NCBI RefSeq assembly: GCF_018215265.2
Contig: NZ_CP136562.1
Location: 186,001 to 250,000, forward strand
Direction of reading: 5' to 3'
DNA length: 64,000 nt
Source of the DNA: Paenarthrobacter sp. GOM3
GTDB taxonomy: Bacteria; Actinomycetota; Actinomycetes; Actinomycetales; Micrococcaceae
Positions 47,549 through 57,042 of this stretch are shown here, piece after piece. Below the pieces are notes generated by a model. The model saw only the letters and a list, made by a program, of their open reading frames with translations. It was not told the origin of the DNA and made no database searches. The first letter of the stretch is position 1. Each line of letters begins with the position of its first letter. The translations under genes were made by a program, and so were the position numbers.

Positions 47549-50125
47549 GTGAAAACGACTGGCATCCCACCCACGTTGTCGGTACGCCCGAGTCCCCGTG
47601 GGTTGGCCAAGGTTACCGCTGGGAGGATTGTTGCGATCCTCCTGGGCGCCTGCCTCGCCCTCGGGGCGGTGGCGGGTATCGCCGTCGCGCCCGTCGAGGC
47701 GGCGGCGACGTCTTCGGACGGCCTGACTGCCACGGTGAACCCGGTCAGCATCCCTCCCCGGACTGCGGCAGGAAGCCCGGGATTTACGCTGGCAGCCACG
47801 GATACGAATCCGCACGGCGTTGCCTTCACCCACTACACCCTTTCAGGTGTTCCGTCCGGCTGGGACGTCACGGTGAACGGCGTTATCCAAGGGCCGGCGT
47901 CGTCCAATCCCGTGATCTACCTCCTCGAAAAGGCGGATGCGCTGGGTGGGGCGGTCCGGATTCTTCCGCCGCTTGGTTTCCGGGGAACCCAAGCCGGCAT
48001 AGCCTTATCGAGGATCACGGCTACCGCTGAGTTGATCACGGATTTCGACGGCGGAACCTTCAATTACGTCGGAACAGCCAAGCCCCAATTACCTGCTGCC
48101 AACACCCAGTACGGCTACCACGACCCCACTACCTTGATGGGTACCGCGCCGTACAAGCAATATGGGCCATTGGACGGGTACTACTCGATCTGGGGGACAT
48201 CCCGATTCCGTGGGCCGGACGTTTCCTACAACAACCTCTGGGCGGATTTCCGGAGCGTGACCAACCCACTTCCGGATGCAACGTACAGCTCTGCGGCAGC
48301 CTGCCAGAACGCTCCCGCAAATTTTGCCGGCATGATGCTTCCGCCAGGGACTCCGGTCACTGACTCGGAGTCCGCAGCAAACGGCAAGTTCATGATTGTC
48401 AATGGTTCGAAAGACCTCCCAGTACCCAACAACCTGATTCAAACAACTGTCAGCGTGGCGCCCCATACCTGGTACAACTTCACCGGGTACACGGCGAATT
48501 TGAGCTACGACAGCTCGGCCACTGTTGGTGTGCGGTCAGCTTTGTTCGTCGGCGCGCACCCCGGTGATTCGGGCGAGTTGGTGGGAACATCGCCAGCCCT
48601 TGCCAAGCAGCCTTCATGTGCCAACTCCGAGACCACATGGTCCTACAACACCGGAATGTGGTTCTCGGGATCGAACACCACCGCGGTCCTGGGAGTCCGC
48701 AATTTGAGCGGCGGGGGATTCGGCAACGACCTTGGCGTTGACCAACTCAGCTTCCAGGAAATGGCCACATCAACCTTTGACGCTGTAGTTGAGGTTCCTG
48801 ATCCTTCTCCAGTTCCGGTTCCGGCGATGGAGTTCTCCAAAGCCGCAGATACCTCGGGCATCCAGCAGCCGCCTGTTGCCGGCGACCGGATCACGTACAC
48901 GTTCACGTCGAAGAACACGGGCAACGTGAAGCTCACTGGCGTGGACATTGTTGATCCGCTTGCTGGCCTCCCGGCGCTGGCCTTCACCTGGCCGGGCGCC
49001 ACGGGTGAGCTCCTTCCTGGCCAAACCGTGACCGCGAAGGCTGTTTATGCGATCACCCAAGCGGACATCGACGCCGGACACGTCGCCAGCACTGCAACCA
49101 CCACCGGGAGTCCGCCCATCGGGCAGGCGGTGAGCAGTAACACCGCCTTGGTCCAGGCGCCGGGCATTGCCTTCAGCAAAACGGCCGATGTTGCAGCGGT
49201 GCAGTCACCGGCGAAGGTCGGTGACACGATCACCTACAAGCTGGTGGCCCAGAACACCGGAAATGTCACGTTGACCAACGTCTCCGTGGACGATCCCTCG
49301 GCTGGATTGTCTGCGATGACGTACAGCTGGCCAGGTGCCCCCGGGGCGCTCCTTCCGGGTGAAGCCGTCACCGCTACAGCGAGCTATCCGGTAACCCAAA
49401 CAGATATCGACGCCGGTCACGTCGCCAGCAGTGGAGCAGCCACTGGTACCCCTCCATCCGGCATCCCCGTCACCCCTCCTCCGGGCGAGACCGACACCCC
49501 GCTCTCACCGGGTTTCGGTTGGGAGTTCTCCAAAAAGGCCGATGCCTCGGCGATTGGAGATCCCGCCCGGTTGGGTGAGGTGATTGTCTACCACTTCGTT
49601 CTTAAGAACACCGGCACTGTCCCCATGGCTGGAGTAAAGGTTAACGACCCGCTGGTGGGCCTCCAGAACCTGGTCTATGCCTGGCCCGGTGTGGCAGGAA
49701 CCCTGCTTCCCGGTGAAACGATGACGGCCACCGCGGACTACGCCATCACCGAGGCCGACATCAAGGCAGGCAAGGTTGCCAACACTGCGACCGCAACGGG
49801 GACCCCTCCCATGGGGCCGTCCGTCACCACGCCTCCGGCACATGTCGTGGTGATCTTTCCGCCAGTGGACTCCGCGGACGCTGAACGAGCCACACCCGCT
49901 CCCCCCGCCGCTTCCGGCGGGGTGGACCAATTTCCGTCGGGACCCCCGGTCACTGCACCACCTGCAAGTGGTGCTGTGACTTCCCCGCCGGAAGTTCCGG
50001 GCCAGCCGGGAGGGGCGTTGGCCAGCACGGGAGTTGTCCTCACCGTGTTGCCGATCAGCCTCCTGGCATTCGGCTCGGGACTGTTCCTGTTCCTCAGCGG
50101 ACGTCGCAGGCGTTCCGGGGCATAG
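47549..50125 (+). CDS. Secreted, cell-wall-anchored DUF11/DUF7507-type repeat protein
   Basis: 858 residues. A signal peptide lies at about 1-52 (hydrophobic core AGRIVAILLGACLALGAVAGIAVA, cleavage after VEAAA). A unique domain runs to about 420 (CNSFAG-free, with FRGPDVSYNNLW and YNFTGYTANLSYDSS). Three tandem repeats of about 117 residues start near 422, 539 and 656. Each has FSKxAD...GDxITYxxxxxNTGxVxxxxVxVxDP, WPG, LLPGExVTATA, ITxADIDAGHVA. A Pro-rich linker precedes the sorting signal LASTG (824-828), a hydrophobic helix and RRRR. LAxTG is the class E sortase motif. No sortase gene is in the window. The start is GTG 47549. Likely a surface stalk or adhesion protein. Confidence 0.9.
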   Translation: MKTTGIPPTLSVRPSPRGLAKVTAGRIVAILLGACLALGAVAGIAVAPVEAAATSSDGLTATVNPVSIPPRTAAGSPGFTLAATDTNPHGVAFTHYTLSGVPSGWDVTVNGVIQGPASSNPVIYLLEKADALGGAVRILPPLGFRGTQAGIALSRITATAELITDFDGGTFNYVGTAKPQLPAANTQYGYHDPTTLMGTAPYKQYGPLDGYYSIWGTSRFRGPDVSYNNLWADFRSVTNPLPDATYSSAAACQNAPANFAGMMLPPGTPVTDSESAANGKFMIVNGSKDLPVPNNLIQTTVSVAPHTWYNFTGYTANLSYDSSATVGVRSALFVGAHPGDSGELVGTSPALAKQPSCANSETTWSYNTGMWFSGSNTTAVLGVRNLSGGGFGNDLGVDQLSFQEMATSTFDAVVEVPDPSPVPVPAMEFSKAADTSGIQQPPVAGDRITYTFTSKNTGNVKLTGVDIVDPLAGLPALAFTWPGATGELLPGQTVTAKAVYAITQADIDAGHVASTATTTGSPPIGQAVSSNTALVQAPGIAFSKTADVAAVQSPAKVGDTITYKLVAQNTGNVTLTNVSVDDPSAGLSAMTYSWPGAPGALLPGEAVTATASYPVTQTDIDAGHVASSGAATGTPPSGIPVTPPPGETDTPLSPGFGWEFSKKADASAIGDPARLGEVIVYHFVLKNTGTVPMAGVKVNDPLVGLQNLVYAWPGVAGTLLPGETMTATADYAITEADIKAGKVANTATATGTPPMGPSVTTPPAHVVVIFPPVDSADAERATPAPPAASGGVDQFPSGPPVTAPPASGAVTSPPEVPGQPGGALASTGVVLTVLPISLLAFGSGLFLFLSGRRRRSGA

Positions 50126-50134
50126 GACAAAGAG

Positions 50135-50172
50135 TGCGCGGCAATCGGGGCCCCAACCCCGGTTGCCGCGCA
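50135..50172 (+). terminator. Terminator after the repeat protein gene
   Basis: TGCGCGGCAA (50135-50144) pairs with TTGCCGCGCA (50163-50172), with an inner CGGGG/CCCCG pair around CCCCAA, followed by TTTCTG. It sits 9 bp after the stop. Confidence 0.82.
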
Positions 50173-50202
50173 TTTCTGTGCCGCACGCAGCTCAGATGTC
50201 TG

Positions 50203-50568
50203 TCACCTGCCCGGCCGTTTCTTTTGCCATTGCGCTGCATGCCAAAACAGGAGGGCGGCGGTGAGCAGGACCGCCGCGAGAAGGGCGTACGGCGCGTTGG
50301 AGAGCATCAGGAAGTTCAGTTGGGCGGACTCCGGCCCTTGGTTGGACGTGGGCGTGATGATTGCGGACGTGGCTGTGGTCAGCGCCCACGTCCCGAACCA
50401 CGCCAGCCCTACATCCAAAACCCACAGCGCAATCACGAATGGGTTGACGGAAATGCGGGAACTCCCGGGGTCAGCAGGCTCGGGTACATGCGGACTGATC
50501 GCTTTGACGGCATTGCCGTGTTCGTCAATCTCACGGAAGCCGATGCGCTCGTGAACGTGGTCCTTCAT
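50203..50568 (-). CDS. Small two-helix membrane protein
   Basis: 121 residues. A soluble N-terminus (about 1-40, HVHERIGFREIDEHGNAVKAI) is followed by transmembrane helices at about 43-67 (PFVIALWVLDVGLAWFGTWALTTA) and 90-112 (APYALLAAVLLTAALLFWHAAQW), and a basic tail QKKRPGR. No family recognised. It is convergent with the wall-anchored protein gene; region 50569-50844 upstream holds no other gene and carries the iron box of the des operon. Confidence 0.7.
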   Translation of the reverse strand: MKDHVHERIGFREIDEHGNAVKAISPHVPEPADPGSSRISVNPFVIALWVLDVGLAWFGTWALTTATSAIITPTSNQGPESAQLNFLMLSNAPYALLAAVLLTAALLFWHAAQWQKKRPGR

Positions 50569-50781
50569 GGGATCCCCCAGCCGCTGGCCGTCGATGGTTC
50601 ATTGCACTCTACCCCCTTCCGCTGACACCCCAGATGGCTATCCTGCAGTACCCGCAGGCAGAGATGAAGGCCAACATTGTGCACTCCGGAGGGTCGCAAG
50701 GAAAGTCAATGACGCTTCGACACCGTAGAAAACCGCTTGAAACCGCCTTCTAAGCGAAATAGGTCACAAAAGTTTGACGGA

Positions 50782-50809
50782 AAGGCTTACCTAAGTAAGG
50801 CTTACCTTG
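50782..50809. promoter_or_regulatory. IdeR/DmdR-type iron box (double)
   Basis: CTAAGTAAGGCTTACCTTG (50791-50809) matches the 19-bp consensus TTAGGTAAGGCTTACCTAA at most positions. The core AAGGCTTACCT occurs twice, at 50782-50792 and 50797-50807, with a 15-bp period, so two regulator dimers could bind. It lies 36-63 bp upstream of the desA start. Fe(II)-bound DmdR/IdeR would repress the siderophore operon. Confidence 0.88.
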
Positions 50810-50844
50810 CTAACAAGCGCCCAACGCAATGGAAGGAAGCTGAC

Positions 50845-52407
50845 GTGACGTCACCTAGTGTCGAAGAGCGGATCGCTCAGGAGCAGGATTTTGGCTCCAA
50901 AGTGGAACTGGCCCTCGCTGCCACCAACCAGCTGTTCAACGCACGAAATTCGCCCAGTTACGTCGCGCAGGTCCTTCAAGGAGTCAATGCTGTCTCCACC
51001 AAGGTGCAGCGGACCGGTAAGCCGTTCACCGGCGTCGGGCATGCTGAACTGAAGGCCAAAGTTGGCGCCGTCGACCTCGAACGCCCCCTGCCCGATACGG
51101 CAGCGGCCCTCGAGGAGCTCGACGAGCTATACCTCAAGGACGCCATCTATTTCCACGACGCCCGCTACGCGGCCCACCTCAACTGCCCGGTAGTCATCCC
51201 GGCGCTGGTTGGCGAGGCTGTGCTCTCGGCAGTGAACTCGTCCATGGACACCTGGGACCAGAGCGCAGGCGCCACCATGATCGAGCGCCGCTTGATCGAC
51301 TGGACCGCTGAGCGCATCGGCTTCACCGCTGACGCGGACGGGGTTTTCACCTCGGGCGGCAGCCAGTCCAACTTCCAGGCCCTGCTGATTGCGCGCAATC
51401 ACGCGGTGGCCAAGCTGCGTGTTGGGCACCCGGACGCCCGCCTGCCGCACCTGCTGGACCGGCTGCGGATCTTCACGTCCGCAGACAGCCACTTCAGCAT
51501 CCAAAAGTCTGCCTCAATGCTGGGCCTGGGATTCGACGCCGTCGTCGCCATACCCACCGCCGAGGACCACCGCATGGACCCCACCGCGCTTGCGGCTGCT
51601 TTGGCAGAAGCGCACGACGCCGGGCTGGTACCCATGGCGGTGGTGGCGACCGCCGGGACCACGGACTTTGGTTCGGTTGACCCTCTGGCGGAGCTGGCCG
51701 CCCTGGTGCGGGCCTATGATTCCTGGCTGCACGTCGATGCCGCCTACGGGGGAGGGCTCATTGTGTCCGGTCGTTACCGGAACCTCCTGGACGGGATCCA
51801 CCTGGCCGACTCCGTCACCGTGGACTTCCACAAAACGTTCTTCCAGCCGGTCAGCTCAAGCGCGGTGCTGGTCCGCAATGGCTCCATGATGGGCCATGTC
51901 ACCTACTACGCGGACTACCTCAATCCTGAGAGTGCCGCCAAGGCCGAAATCCCCAACCAAGTGGACAAGAGCATCCAAACCACGCGTCGCTTCGACGCCC
52001 TCAAGCTCTGGCTCACGCTGCGCATCATGGGCGCGGAGGCCATTGGTGCGCTCTTTGACGAAGCGATCGACCTCGCGGGACGTGTGGGAACCTTGCTTGC
52101 CGACGATGCCGAATTCGAGCTGGCCGCCACGCCGCAGCTGAGCACTTTGGTGTTCCGCTACCGCCCTGTGGCCGACGGTGCGGTCATCGATGATGACGCA
52201 GCCGATGCCATTAATCCCGCCATCCGTGCAGCGATTTTCGCCTCGGGTGACGCGGTCGTGGCAGGCACCAAGGTGGCTGGGCACCACTACCTCAAATTCA
52301 CCCTCCTCAACGCTGAGGCCTCCCTGGGGGACATCCAGGAAATCATCGAACTTATTCGCAGGACCGGCGCCAGCCTCCTCGCAGAAACCACGGAGGCCGC
52401 CGCGTGA
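50845..52407 (+). CDS. desA: PLP-dependent lysine decarboxylase-like protein of siderophore synthesis
   Basis: 520 residues from GTG 50845, chosen for the GGAAGG site just upstream; the open frame continues 36 codons into the iron box. It is a group II pyridoxal-dependent decarboxylase: FTSGGSQSNFQALLIARN, DSHFSIQKSASMLGLG, TAGTTDFGSVDPL, WLHVDAAYGGG, and PLP lysine in VDFHKTFFQPVS. In desferrioxamine pathways DesA makes cadaverine from lysine. The GTG start of the next gene overlaps its stop. The end product may be desferrioxamine E/B-like. Confidence 0.93.
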   Translation: MTSPSVEERIAQEQDFGSKVELALAATNQLFNARNSPSYVAQVLQGVNAVSTKVQRTGKPFTGVGHAELKAKVGAVDLERPLPDTAAALEELDELYLKDAIYFHDARYAAHLNCPVVIPALVGEAVLSAVNSSMDTWDQSAGATMIERRLIDWTAERIGFTADADGVFTSGGSQSNFQALLIARNHAVAKLRVGHPDARLPHLLDRLRIFTSADSHFSIQKSASMLGLGFDAVVAIPTAEDHRMDPTALAAALAEAHDAGLVPMAVVATAGTTDFGSVDPLAELAALVRAYDSWLHVDAAYGGGLIVSGRYRNLLDGIHLADSVTVDFHKTFFQPVSSSAVLVRNGSMMGHVTYYADYLNPESAAKAEIPNQVDKSIQTTRRFDALKLWLTLRIMGAEAIGALFDEAIDLAGRVGTLLADDAEFELAATPQLSTLVFRYRPVADGAVIDDDAADAINPAIRAAIFASGDAVVAGTKVAGHHYLKFTLLNAEASLGDIQEIIELIRRTGASLLAETTEAAA

Positions 52408-53747
52408 GCACCCAAAACAACGGCAGGATTTACGACGTCGCGGGCATCGGCGTCGGGCCCTTCAACCTGGGCCTGGCCGCGCTCAGCGAACCGGTGGAGG
52501 ACCTCGATTGCGTGTTCCTGGATCGCCGGGAATCCTTCGATTGGCACCCGGGCATGATGCTGGAGCCGGCGCATCTGCAGGTCCCGTTCATGGCGGACCT
52601 CGTTACCCTGGCCGACCCGACGTCCCGGTTCTCGTTCCTGAACTTCCTGAAGCAGACCGGCCGCCTGTACCGCTTCTATATCCGCGAGAACTTCTACCCC
52701 CTGCGCGCCGAGTACAACCAGTACTGCCAGTGGGTGGCGGGTCAGCTGGAGTCGGTCCGTTTTAGCACGGATGTGCTGAATGTGACTTACGACGACGGCG
52801 TGTACCGCCTTTCGGTGCAGGGGCCCGGCGGCGCGGAGGTGCTTCGCGCCCGGAAACTGGTCCTTGGCACGGGCACATCACCCTATGTCCCGGACGCCTG
52901 TGCAGGAATAGTCGACGCTGGAGGACTCGTCATCCACAACGCCGACTACCTGTCGAGGAAGAGTGAGCTGCAGTCCAAGCGCAGCATCACCATTGTCGGC
53001 AGCGGCCAGAGCGCGGCCGAGCTGTACTACGAACTCCTTCAGGAAATCGACGTCTACGGGTATCAGCTCAACTGGGTAACCCGTTCGGGCCGCTTCTTCC
53101 CGCTGGAGTACACCAAACTCACACTTGAGATGACCTCGCCGGAGTACGTGGACTACTTCCACTCGCTCCCGGGCGAGCAGCGCGATTCCTTGATCAAGAA
53201 CCAGAAGAACCTGTACAAGGGCATCAACTCGGACCTGATCGACGACATCTACGATCTCCTCTACACCAAGAGCCTCTCCGGCATGGTGGACACCCAACTA
53301 CACACTCACTCGTCGCTGACTGCCGCCGGGTGGGACGCTTCCGCCGGGGTCCATACACTCCAGCTGCACCACGAAGAACACGGCCGCGACTACTCATTGG
53401 ACTCCGAGGCCGTGGTCCTCGCCACCGGCTACACCTACAAGGAGCCCGCGTTCCTGGCCGGCATCCAGGACCGAATCCGCCGCGACTCCAAGGGCCGCTT
53501 CGACGTCGAGCGCAACTATGGAACCGGCGTCGAACCCGGCGAAATCTTCGTCCAGAACGCCGAGCTGCACACCCACGGCTTCGTCACCCCGGACCTCGGC
53601 ATGGCCGCCTACCGCAACTCCTGCATCCTGCGCGAAATCACGGGCCGGGAGGTCTATCCGATCGAACGCAGCATCGCATTCCAGCAATTCGGCGCACCGG
53701 CTCCTGTGGCGGCCAACCTCCCGGAGACAGCTGGAGCAACCGTATGA
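52404..53747 (+). CDS. desB: L-lysine/cadaverine N-monooxygenase
   Basis: 447 residues from GTG 52404. FAD motif DVAGIGVGPFNLGLAAL, substrate-region FDWHPGMMLEPAHLQVPFMADLVTLADPTS, NADPH motif ITIVGSGQSAAELYYELLQ and C-terminal TGYTYKEPAFL identify the SidA/IucD/PvdA/DesB N-hydroxylating monooxygenases. In this operon it hydroxylates cadaverine to N-hydroxycadaverine. Overlaps desA by 4 bp and is overlapped by desC. Confidence 0.96.
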   Translation: MSTQNNGRIYDVAGIGVGPFNLGLAALSEPVEDLDCVFLDRRESFDWHPGMMLEPAHLQVPFMADLVTLADPTSRFSFLNFLKQTGRLYRFYIRENFYPLRAEYNQYCQWVAGQLESVRFSTDVLNVTYDDGVYRLSVQGPGGAEVLRARKLVLGTGTSPYVPDACAGIVDAGGLVIHNADYLSRKSELQSKRSITIVGSGQSAAELYYELLQEIDVYGYQLNWVTRSGRFFPLEYTKLTLEMTSPEYVDYFHSLPGEQRDSLIKNQKNLYKGINSDLIDDIYDLLYTKSLSGMVDTQLHTHSSLTAAGWDASAGVHTLQLHHEEHGRDYSLDSEAVVLATGYTYKEPAFLAGIQDRIRRDSKGRFDVERNYGTGVEPGEIFVQNAELHTHGFVTPDLGMAAYRNSCILREITGREVYPIERSIAFQQFGAPAPVAANLPETAGATV

Positions 53748-54334
53748 GCTTCACGTTCCGGCCCGTTGATCCCGTGGCCGATGCACCCGTCCTCCACAGC
53801 TGGGTGAGCCAGGAGTACGCACGCTTTTGGGGCATGGTTTCGTCCACAGAGCAGGATGTTGTGGAGGAATACTCGAGGATCGCCGAATCGGGCCATCACC
53901 AGGCATTCCTGGGGCTCGACGGCGGTGTCCGCGCCTTCCTGATGGAACGGTACCGCCCCGAATCCTCGCCATTGGCGGACGTGTACGAGGTCCAGGACGG
54001 CGACATCGGAATGCACCTCCTGGTGTCCCCGCCCAGTGGTGAGCCGAAGCCGGGCTTCACCACCGCCGTCATGCAGTCCGTGATGGCCGAACTGTTCGCC
54101 GACCCCGCAACACGGCGGGTCGTCGTCGAGCCTGACGCCCGCAACCACAAGATCCACGTCCTGAATGAAAAGGTGGGCTTCCGGCCGTACGGCGTGGTGA
54201 CCCTTCCCGCCGTCGACCCTGCGGAGGACCACAAGCAGGGGCTCCTGAGCTTCTGTACCCGCGAGGACTTTCTTGCCACCCTGACCCCAATTCTGGCCGC
54301 GCCCGCCGCGGCGACCAGAGGAGAATCCCTGTGA
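53744..54334 (+). CDS. desC: GNAT acyltransferase of hydroxamate siderophore synthesis
   Basis: 196 residues from ATG 53744, overlapping the desB stop (ATGA). FTFRPVDPVADAPVLHSWVSQEYARFWGM and VYEVQDGDIGMHLLVSPP, with VVVEPDARNHKIHVLNEKVGFRPYG at the acetyl-CoA end, are typical of the RhbD/IucB/DesC group. It transfers a succinyl or acetyl group to N-hydroxycadaverine. The downstream desD GTG overlaps its stop. Confidence 0.95.
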   Translation: MSFTFRPVDPVADAPVLHSWVSQEYARFWGMVSSTEQDVVEEYSRIAESGHHQAFLGLDGGVRAFLMERYRPESSPLADVYEVQDGDIGMHLLVSPPSGEPKPGFTTAVMQSVMAELFADPATRRVVVEPDARNHKIHVLNEKVGFRPYGVVTLPAVDPAEDHKQGLLSFCTREDFLATLTPILAAPAAATRGESL

Positions 54335-56172
54335 CCACCACTGCCGATAACGTGACCACCGCGGCTGCTGCCGCGGTGTCCCACCTGACACCTGAGCGCT
54401 GGGCCGTTGCCAACCGCCACGTGGTCCGCAAGGCGATTGCCGAGTTTTCGCACGAACGGATCCTGGTTCCGGAGCTGATCCGCGACGAAGGCGCCGGCGT
54501 TGGCCTGTACAAGGTGGTGAGCGATGATGACGCGACGGAATACCGGTTCCGGGCGCGCGTCCTGCAGCTGGAGCACTGGTCTGTTGCCGCGGAATCCATC
54601 CTTCGGTTGCGGGATGGCCAGGAGCTTCCGGTGGACGCCTTGGACTTCATTGCCGAATTTCACGAAGCCCTGGCCATCCGCCAGGAAATGCTGCCCGTGT
54701 ACCTCGAGGAAATCAGCAGCACACTGGCCAGCCACGCGTACAAGCAGGGCAAACCCTTCAGTTCGGCGCAGTTGGCGGCGGGAATCACGGGCGGGGCCGA
54801 CCGGGCCGCGGATTTCCAGGCGATCGAGCACAGCATGACCGAGGGACATCCTTGCTTCGTGGCCAACAACGGCAGGCTGGGATTCGGTATTGCGGACTAC
54901 CACGCGTTCGCGCCGGAGACCGGTGCAACGGTGAAGCTGCAGTGGATCGCCGTGCACCGCAGCAAAGCGGTGTTCACCTCGAGCGGGGGGCTCGATTACC
55001 GCACCCACTTCGAAGCTGAACTGGGACCCGCCACCTTGGCGTGGTTCAACGCCGAACTTTCCGCATCCGGCCTGGATCCAGAGGAGTACCTCCTCATGCC
55101 GGTCCACCCATGGCAATGGGACAACAAGCTCACGGTGACGTTCGCGGCAGAAATCGCCCAGCGCCACATCGTGAACCTGGGCACAGGCGAGGATTCTTAC
55201 CAGGCTCAGCAGTCCATCCGCACGTTCTTCAACACCACGGCACCGGAGAAGGCGTACGTCAAAACGGCGATGTCCGTGCTGAACATGGGCTTCATGCGTG
55301 GGCTCTCGCCGCAATACATGAAGGCAACGCCAGCCATCAACGATTGGTTGCAGGAATTGATCGGCAATGACCAGGAGCTCCAGAACCGGGGCCTGGCCAT
55401 GATCCGTGAAACAGCGGCCATCGGCTATCACAACCACTATTACGAGGCTGCTTCGGCCAAGGGTTCGCCCTACCGCAAGATGCTCTCGGCCCTGTGGAGG
55501 GAAAGTCCGCTGCCGTTGCTCAAGGACGGACAGCAACTGGCTACCATGGCTTCGCTACTGCACGTGGACCAGTCCGGGGCCTCCATGGTCACGGCACTCA
55601 TGGAACGTTCAGGCTTGGCTCCCACTGAATGGCTTCGCCGCTACTTCGAGGCCTATCTTGTGCCGTTGCTTCACTGCCTCTACGAGTATGAGCTCGCGTT
55701 CATGCCGCACGGCGAAAACGTGATCCTGATCCTCGAGAATGGCGTGCCTGTCCGGGCGATCATGAAGGACATTGCCGAGGAAATCGTGGTGATGGGGGAC
55801 CGGCTGGAGCTCCCGCAAGACGTGTCCCGCATCAAAGCCGACATCCCTGCGGAGGAAATGGTGCTGGCTATCTTCACCGACGTGTTCGACTGTATCTTCC
55901 GGTTCCTGGGGGCGATCCTTACGGAGGACGGGACGCTCAGCGAGGACGAATTCTGGGGAACCGCCGCAACTGTTGTGAAGGAGTACCAGCAGCGTCACCC
56001 GGAGCTCGCGGACCAGTTCGCCATGCATGATGTATTCGCCCCGGACTTCGAACTGTCGTGCCTCAACCGACTCCAGCTGAGGAACAATCAGCAGATGCTG
56101 GACATCTCGGATCCATCTGGTGGCCTCCAGATGGCGGGGCGCCTGGCCAATCCGCTGGCGAAGTTCGCCTGA
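54331..56172 (+). CDS. desD: NRPS-independent siderophore synthetase (IucA/IucC family, DesD)
   Basis: 613 residues, full length. The N-terminal IucA/IucC domain carries EGHPCFVANNGRLGFGIADYHAFAPE (ATP/citrate-like acid site), LMPVHPWQWDNKL and STRTFF-like IRTFFNTTAPEKAYVKTAMSVLNMG. The C-terminal FhuF-like domain has YEYELAFMPHGENVILILENGVP. It oligomerises N-hydroxy-N-succinylcadaverine units to a desferrioxamine macrocycle or chain. It is the last gene of desABCD; no ferrioxamine receptor or exporter follows in the window. Confidence 0.96.
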   Translation: MTTTADNVTTAAAAAVSHLTPERWAVANRHVVRKAIAEFSHERILVPELIRDEGAGVGLYKVVSDDDATEYRFRARVLQLEHWSVAAESILRLRDGQELPVDALDFIAEFHEALAIRQEMLPVYLEEISSTLASHAYKQGKPFSSAQLAAGITGGADRAADFQAIEHSMTEGHPCFVANNGRLGFGIADYHAFAPETGATVKLQWIAVHRSKAVFTSSGGLDYRTHFEAELGPATLAWFNAELSASGLDPEEYLLMPVHPWQWDNKLTVTFAAEIAQRHIVNLGTGEDSYQAQQSIRTFFNTTAPEKAYVKTAMSVLNMGFMRGLSPQYMKATPAINDWLQELIGNDQELQNRGLAMIRETAAIGYHNHYYEAASAKGSPYRKMLSALWRESPLPLLKDGQQLATMASLLHVDQSGASMVTALMERSGLAPTEWLRRYFEAYLVPLLHCLYEYELAFMPHGENVILILENGVPVRAIMKDIAEEIVVMGDRLELPQDVSRIKADIPAEEMVLAIFTDVFDCIFRFLGAILTEDGTLSEDEFWGTAATVVKEYQQRHPELADQFAMHDVFAPDFELSCLNRLQLRNNQQMLDISDPSGGLQMAGRLANPLAKFA

Positions 56173-56182
56173 TAGTCCGTGA

Positions 56183-56234
56183 GGGGTTAGCTCTCGGCAC
56201 TCTCGAGGTGCCCAAAGGGGCGGGAGCTAACCCC
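56183..56234. terminator. Hairpin after the des operon
   Basis: GGGGTTAGCTC (56183-56193) pairs perfectly with GAGCTAACCCC (56224-56234). Inside, GGCAC and GTGCC form a second short stem. No T-run follows. Lies between desD and the next same-strand gene. Confidence 0.65.
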
Positions 56235-56262
56235 GCGGGGTGCGGGCGGCTAGTCTTGGCCC

Positions 56263-57042
56263 ATGACGACTCGAGCCAATGAACTCACCGCCCTGGTCAC
56301 TGGTGCGACGGCGGGAATCGGCGCTGAATTCGCCCGCCAACTCGCCGAAGCGGGGCACCACCTGGTCCTGGTGGCCCGTGACGAGCAGCGCCTCAAAGAA
56401 AAAGCCGCAGAGCTTGAACGCGACTTCAGTATCTCGGCGGAGGTCCTGTCCGCAGACCTGACCACCGACGTCGGCGTTTCGGCAGTAGCGGACCGTCTCA
56501 GGGACGCCGAAAGGCCCGTTGACGTGCTGGTGAACAACGCCGGCCTGGGACTCCTGAAGTCGTTCGAGCGTAACGAATTGGAGGAAGAACGCCGCCATCT
56601 GAGGCTGCATGTCCAGACGCCCATGGAGCTGTGCCATGCAGCCCTTGAGGTGATGTTGCCACGTGGCCGGGGCAGGATTATCAACGTCGCCAGCGTTGCC
56701 GCGTTCGCCAACAGGGGCACGTACTCCGCCGCAAAGGCGTGGCAGGTGACCTTCAGCCGGTGGGCCAACCTCAGCTATGCGAAGTCCGGCGTCCAAGTCA
56801 CTGCCGTGTGCCCGGGTTTTACGCATACGGAATTCCACGACCGGATGGGCATGGACAAATCCGTGGCACCCCGGTTCCTGTGGCTGACCGCCGAACGCGT
56901 GGTCCGTGAAGGTTTGGAAGACAACGCCAAGGGCAAAGGCGTTTCCATCCCCACCAAGCGCTACAAAGTGGTCAGCTTCTTTGCGCGCGTCCTGCCGGCA
57001 AAGCTGACTTCGGGCCCGCCACGTCGGCCGCTGGAGCCTTAA
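56263..57042 (+). CDS. Short-chain dehydrogenase/reductase (DltE/YqjQ-like)
   Basis: 259 residues. TGATAGIGAEFARQLAEAG (cofactor), VLVNNAGLGLLKSF, INVASVAAFANRGTYSAAKAW (Ser, Tyr-x3-Lys) and VTAVCPGFTHTEFHDRMG are all present. The C-terminus ends in a basic, hydrophobic stretch (YKVVSFFARVLPAKL) as in membrane-associated SDRs. Substrate unknown. It is separated from the des operon by a hairpin, so it is probably not part of siderophore synthesis. Stop overlaps the convergent TOPRIM gene by 4 bp. Confidence 0.92.
   Translation: MTTRANELTALVTGATAGIGAEFARQLAEAGHHLVLVARDEQRLKEKAAELERDFSISAEVLSADLTTDVGVSAVADRLRDAERPVDVLVNNAGLGLLKSFERNELEEERRHLRLHVQTPMELCHAALEVMLPRGRGRIINVASVAAFANRGTYSAAKAWQVTFSRWANLSYAKSGVQVTAVCPGFTHTEFHDRMGMDKSVAPRFLWLTAERVVREGLEDNAKGKGVSIPTKRYKVVSFFARVLPAKLTSGPPRRPLEP

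Noticed and set aside
53896..55536. 546-codon minus strand frame
   Set aside because: Antisense to desC and desD, which are fully conserved.
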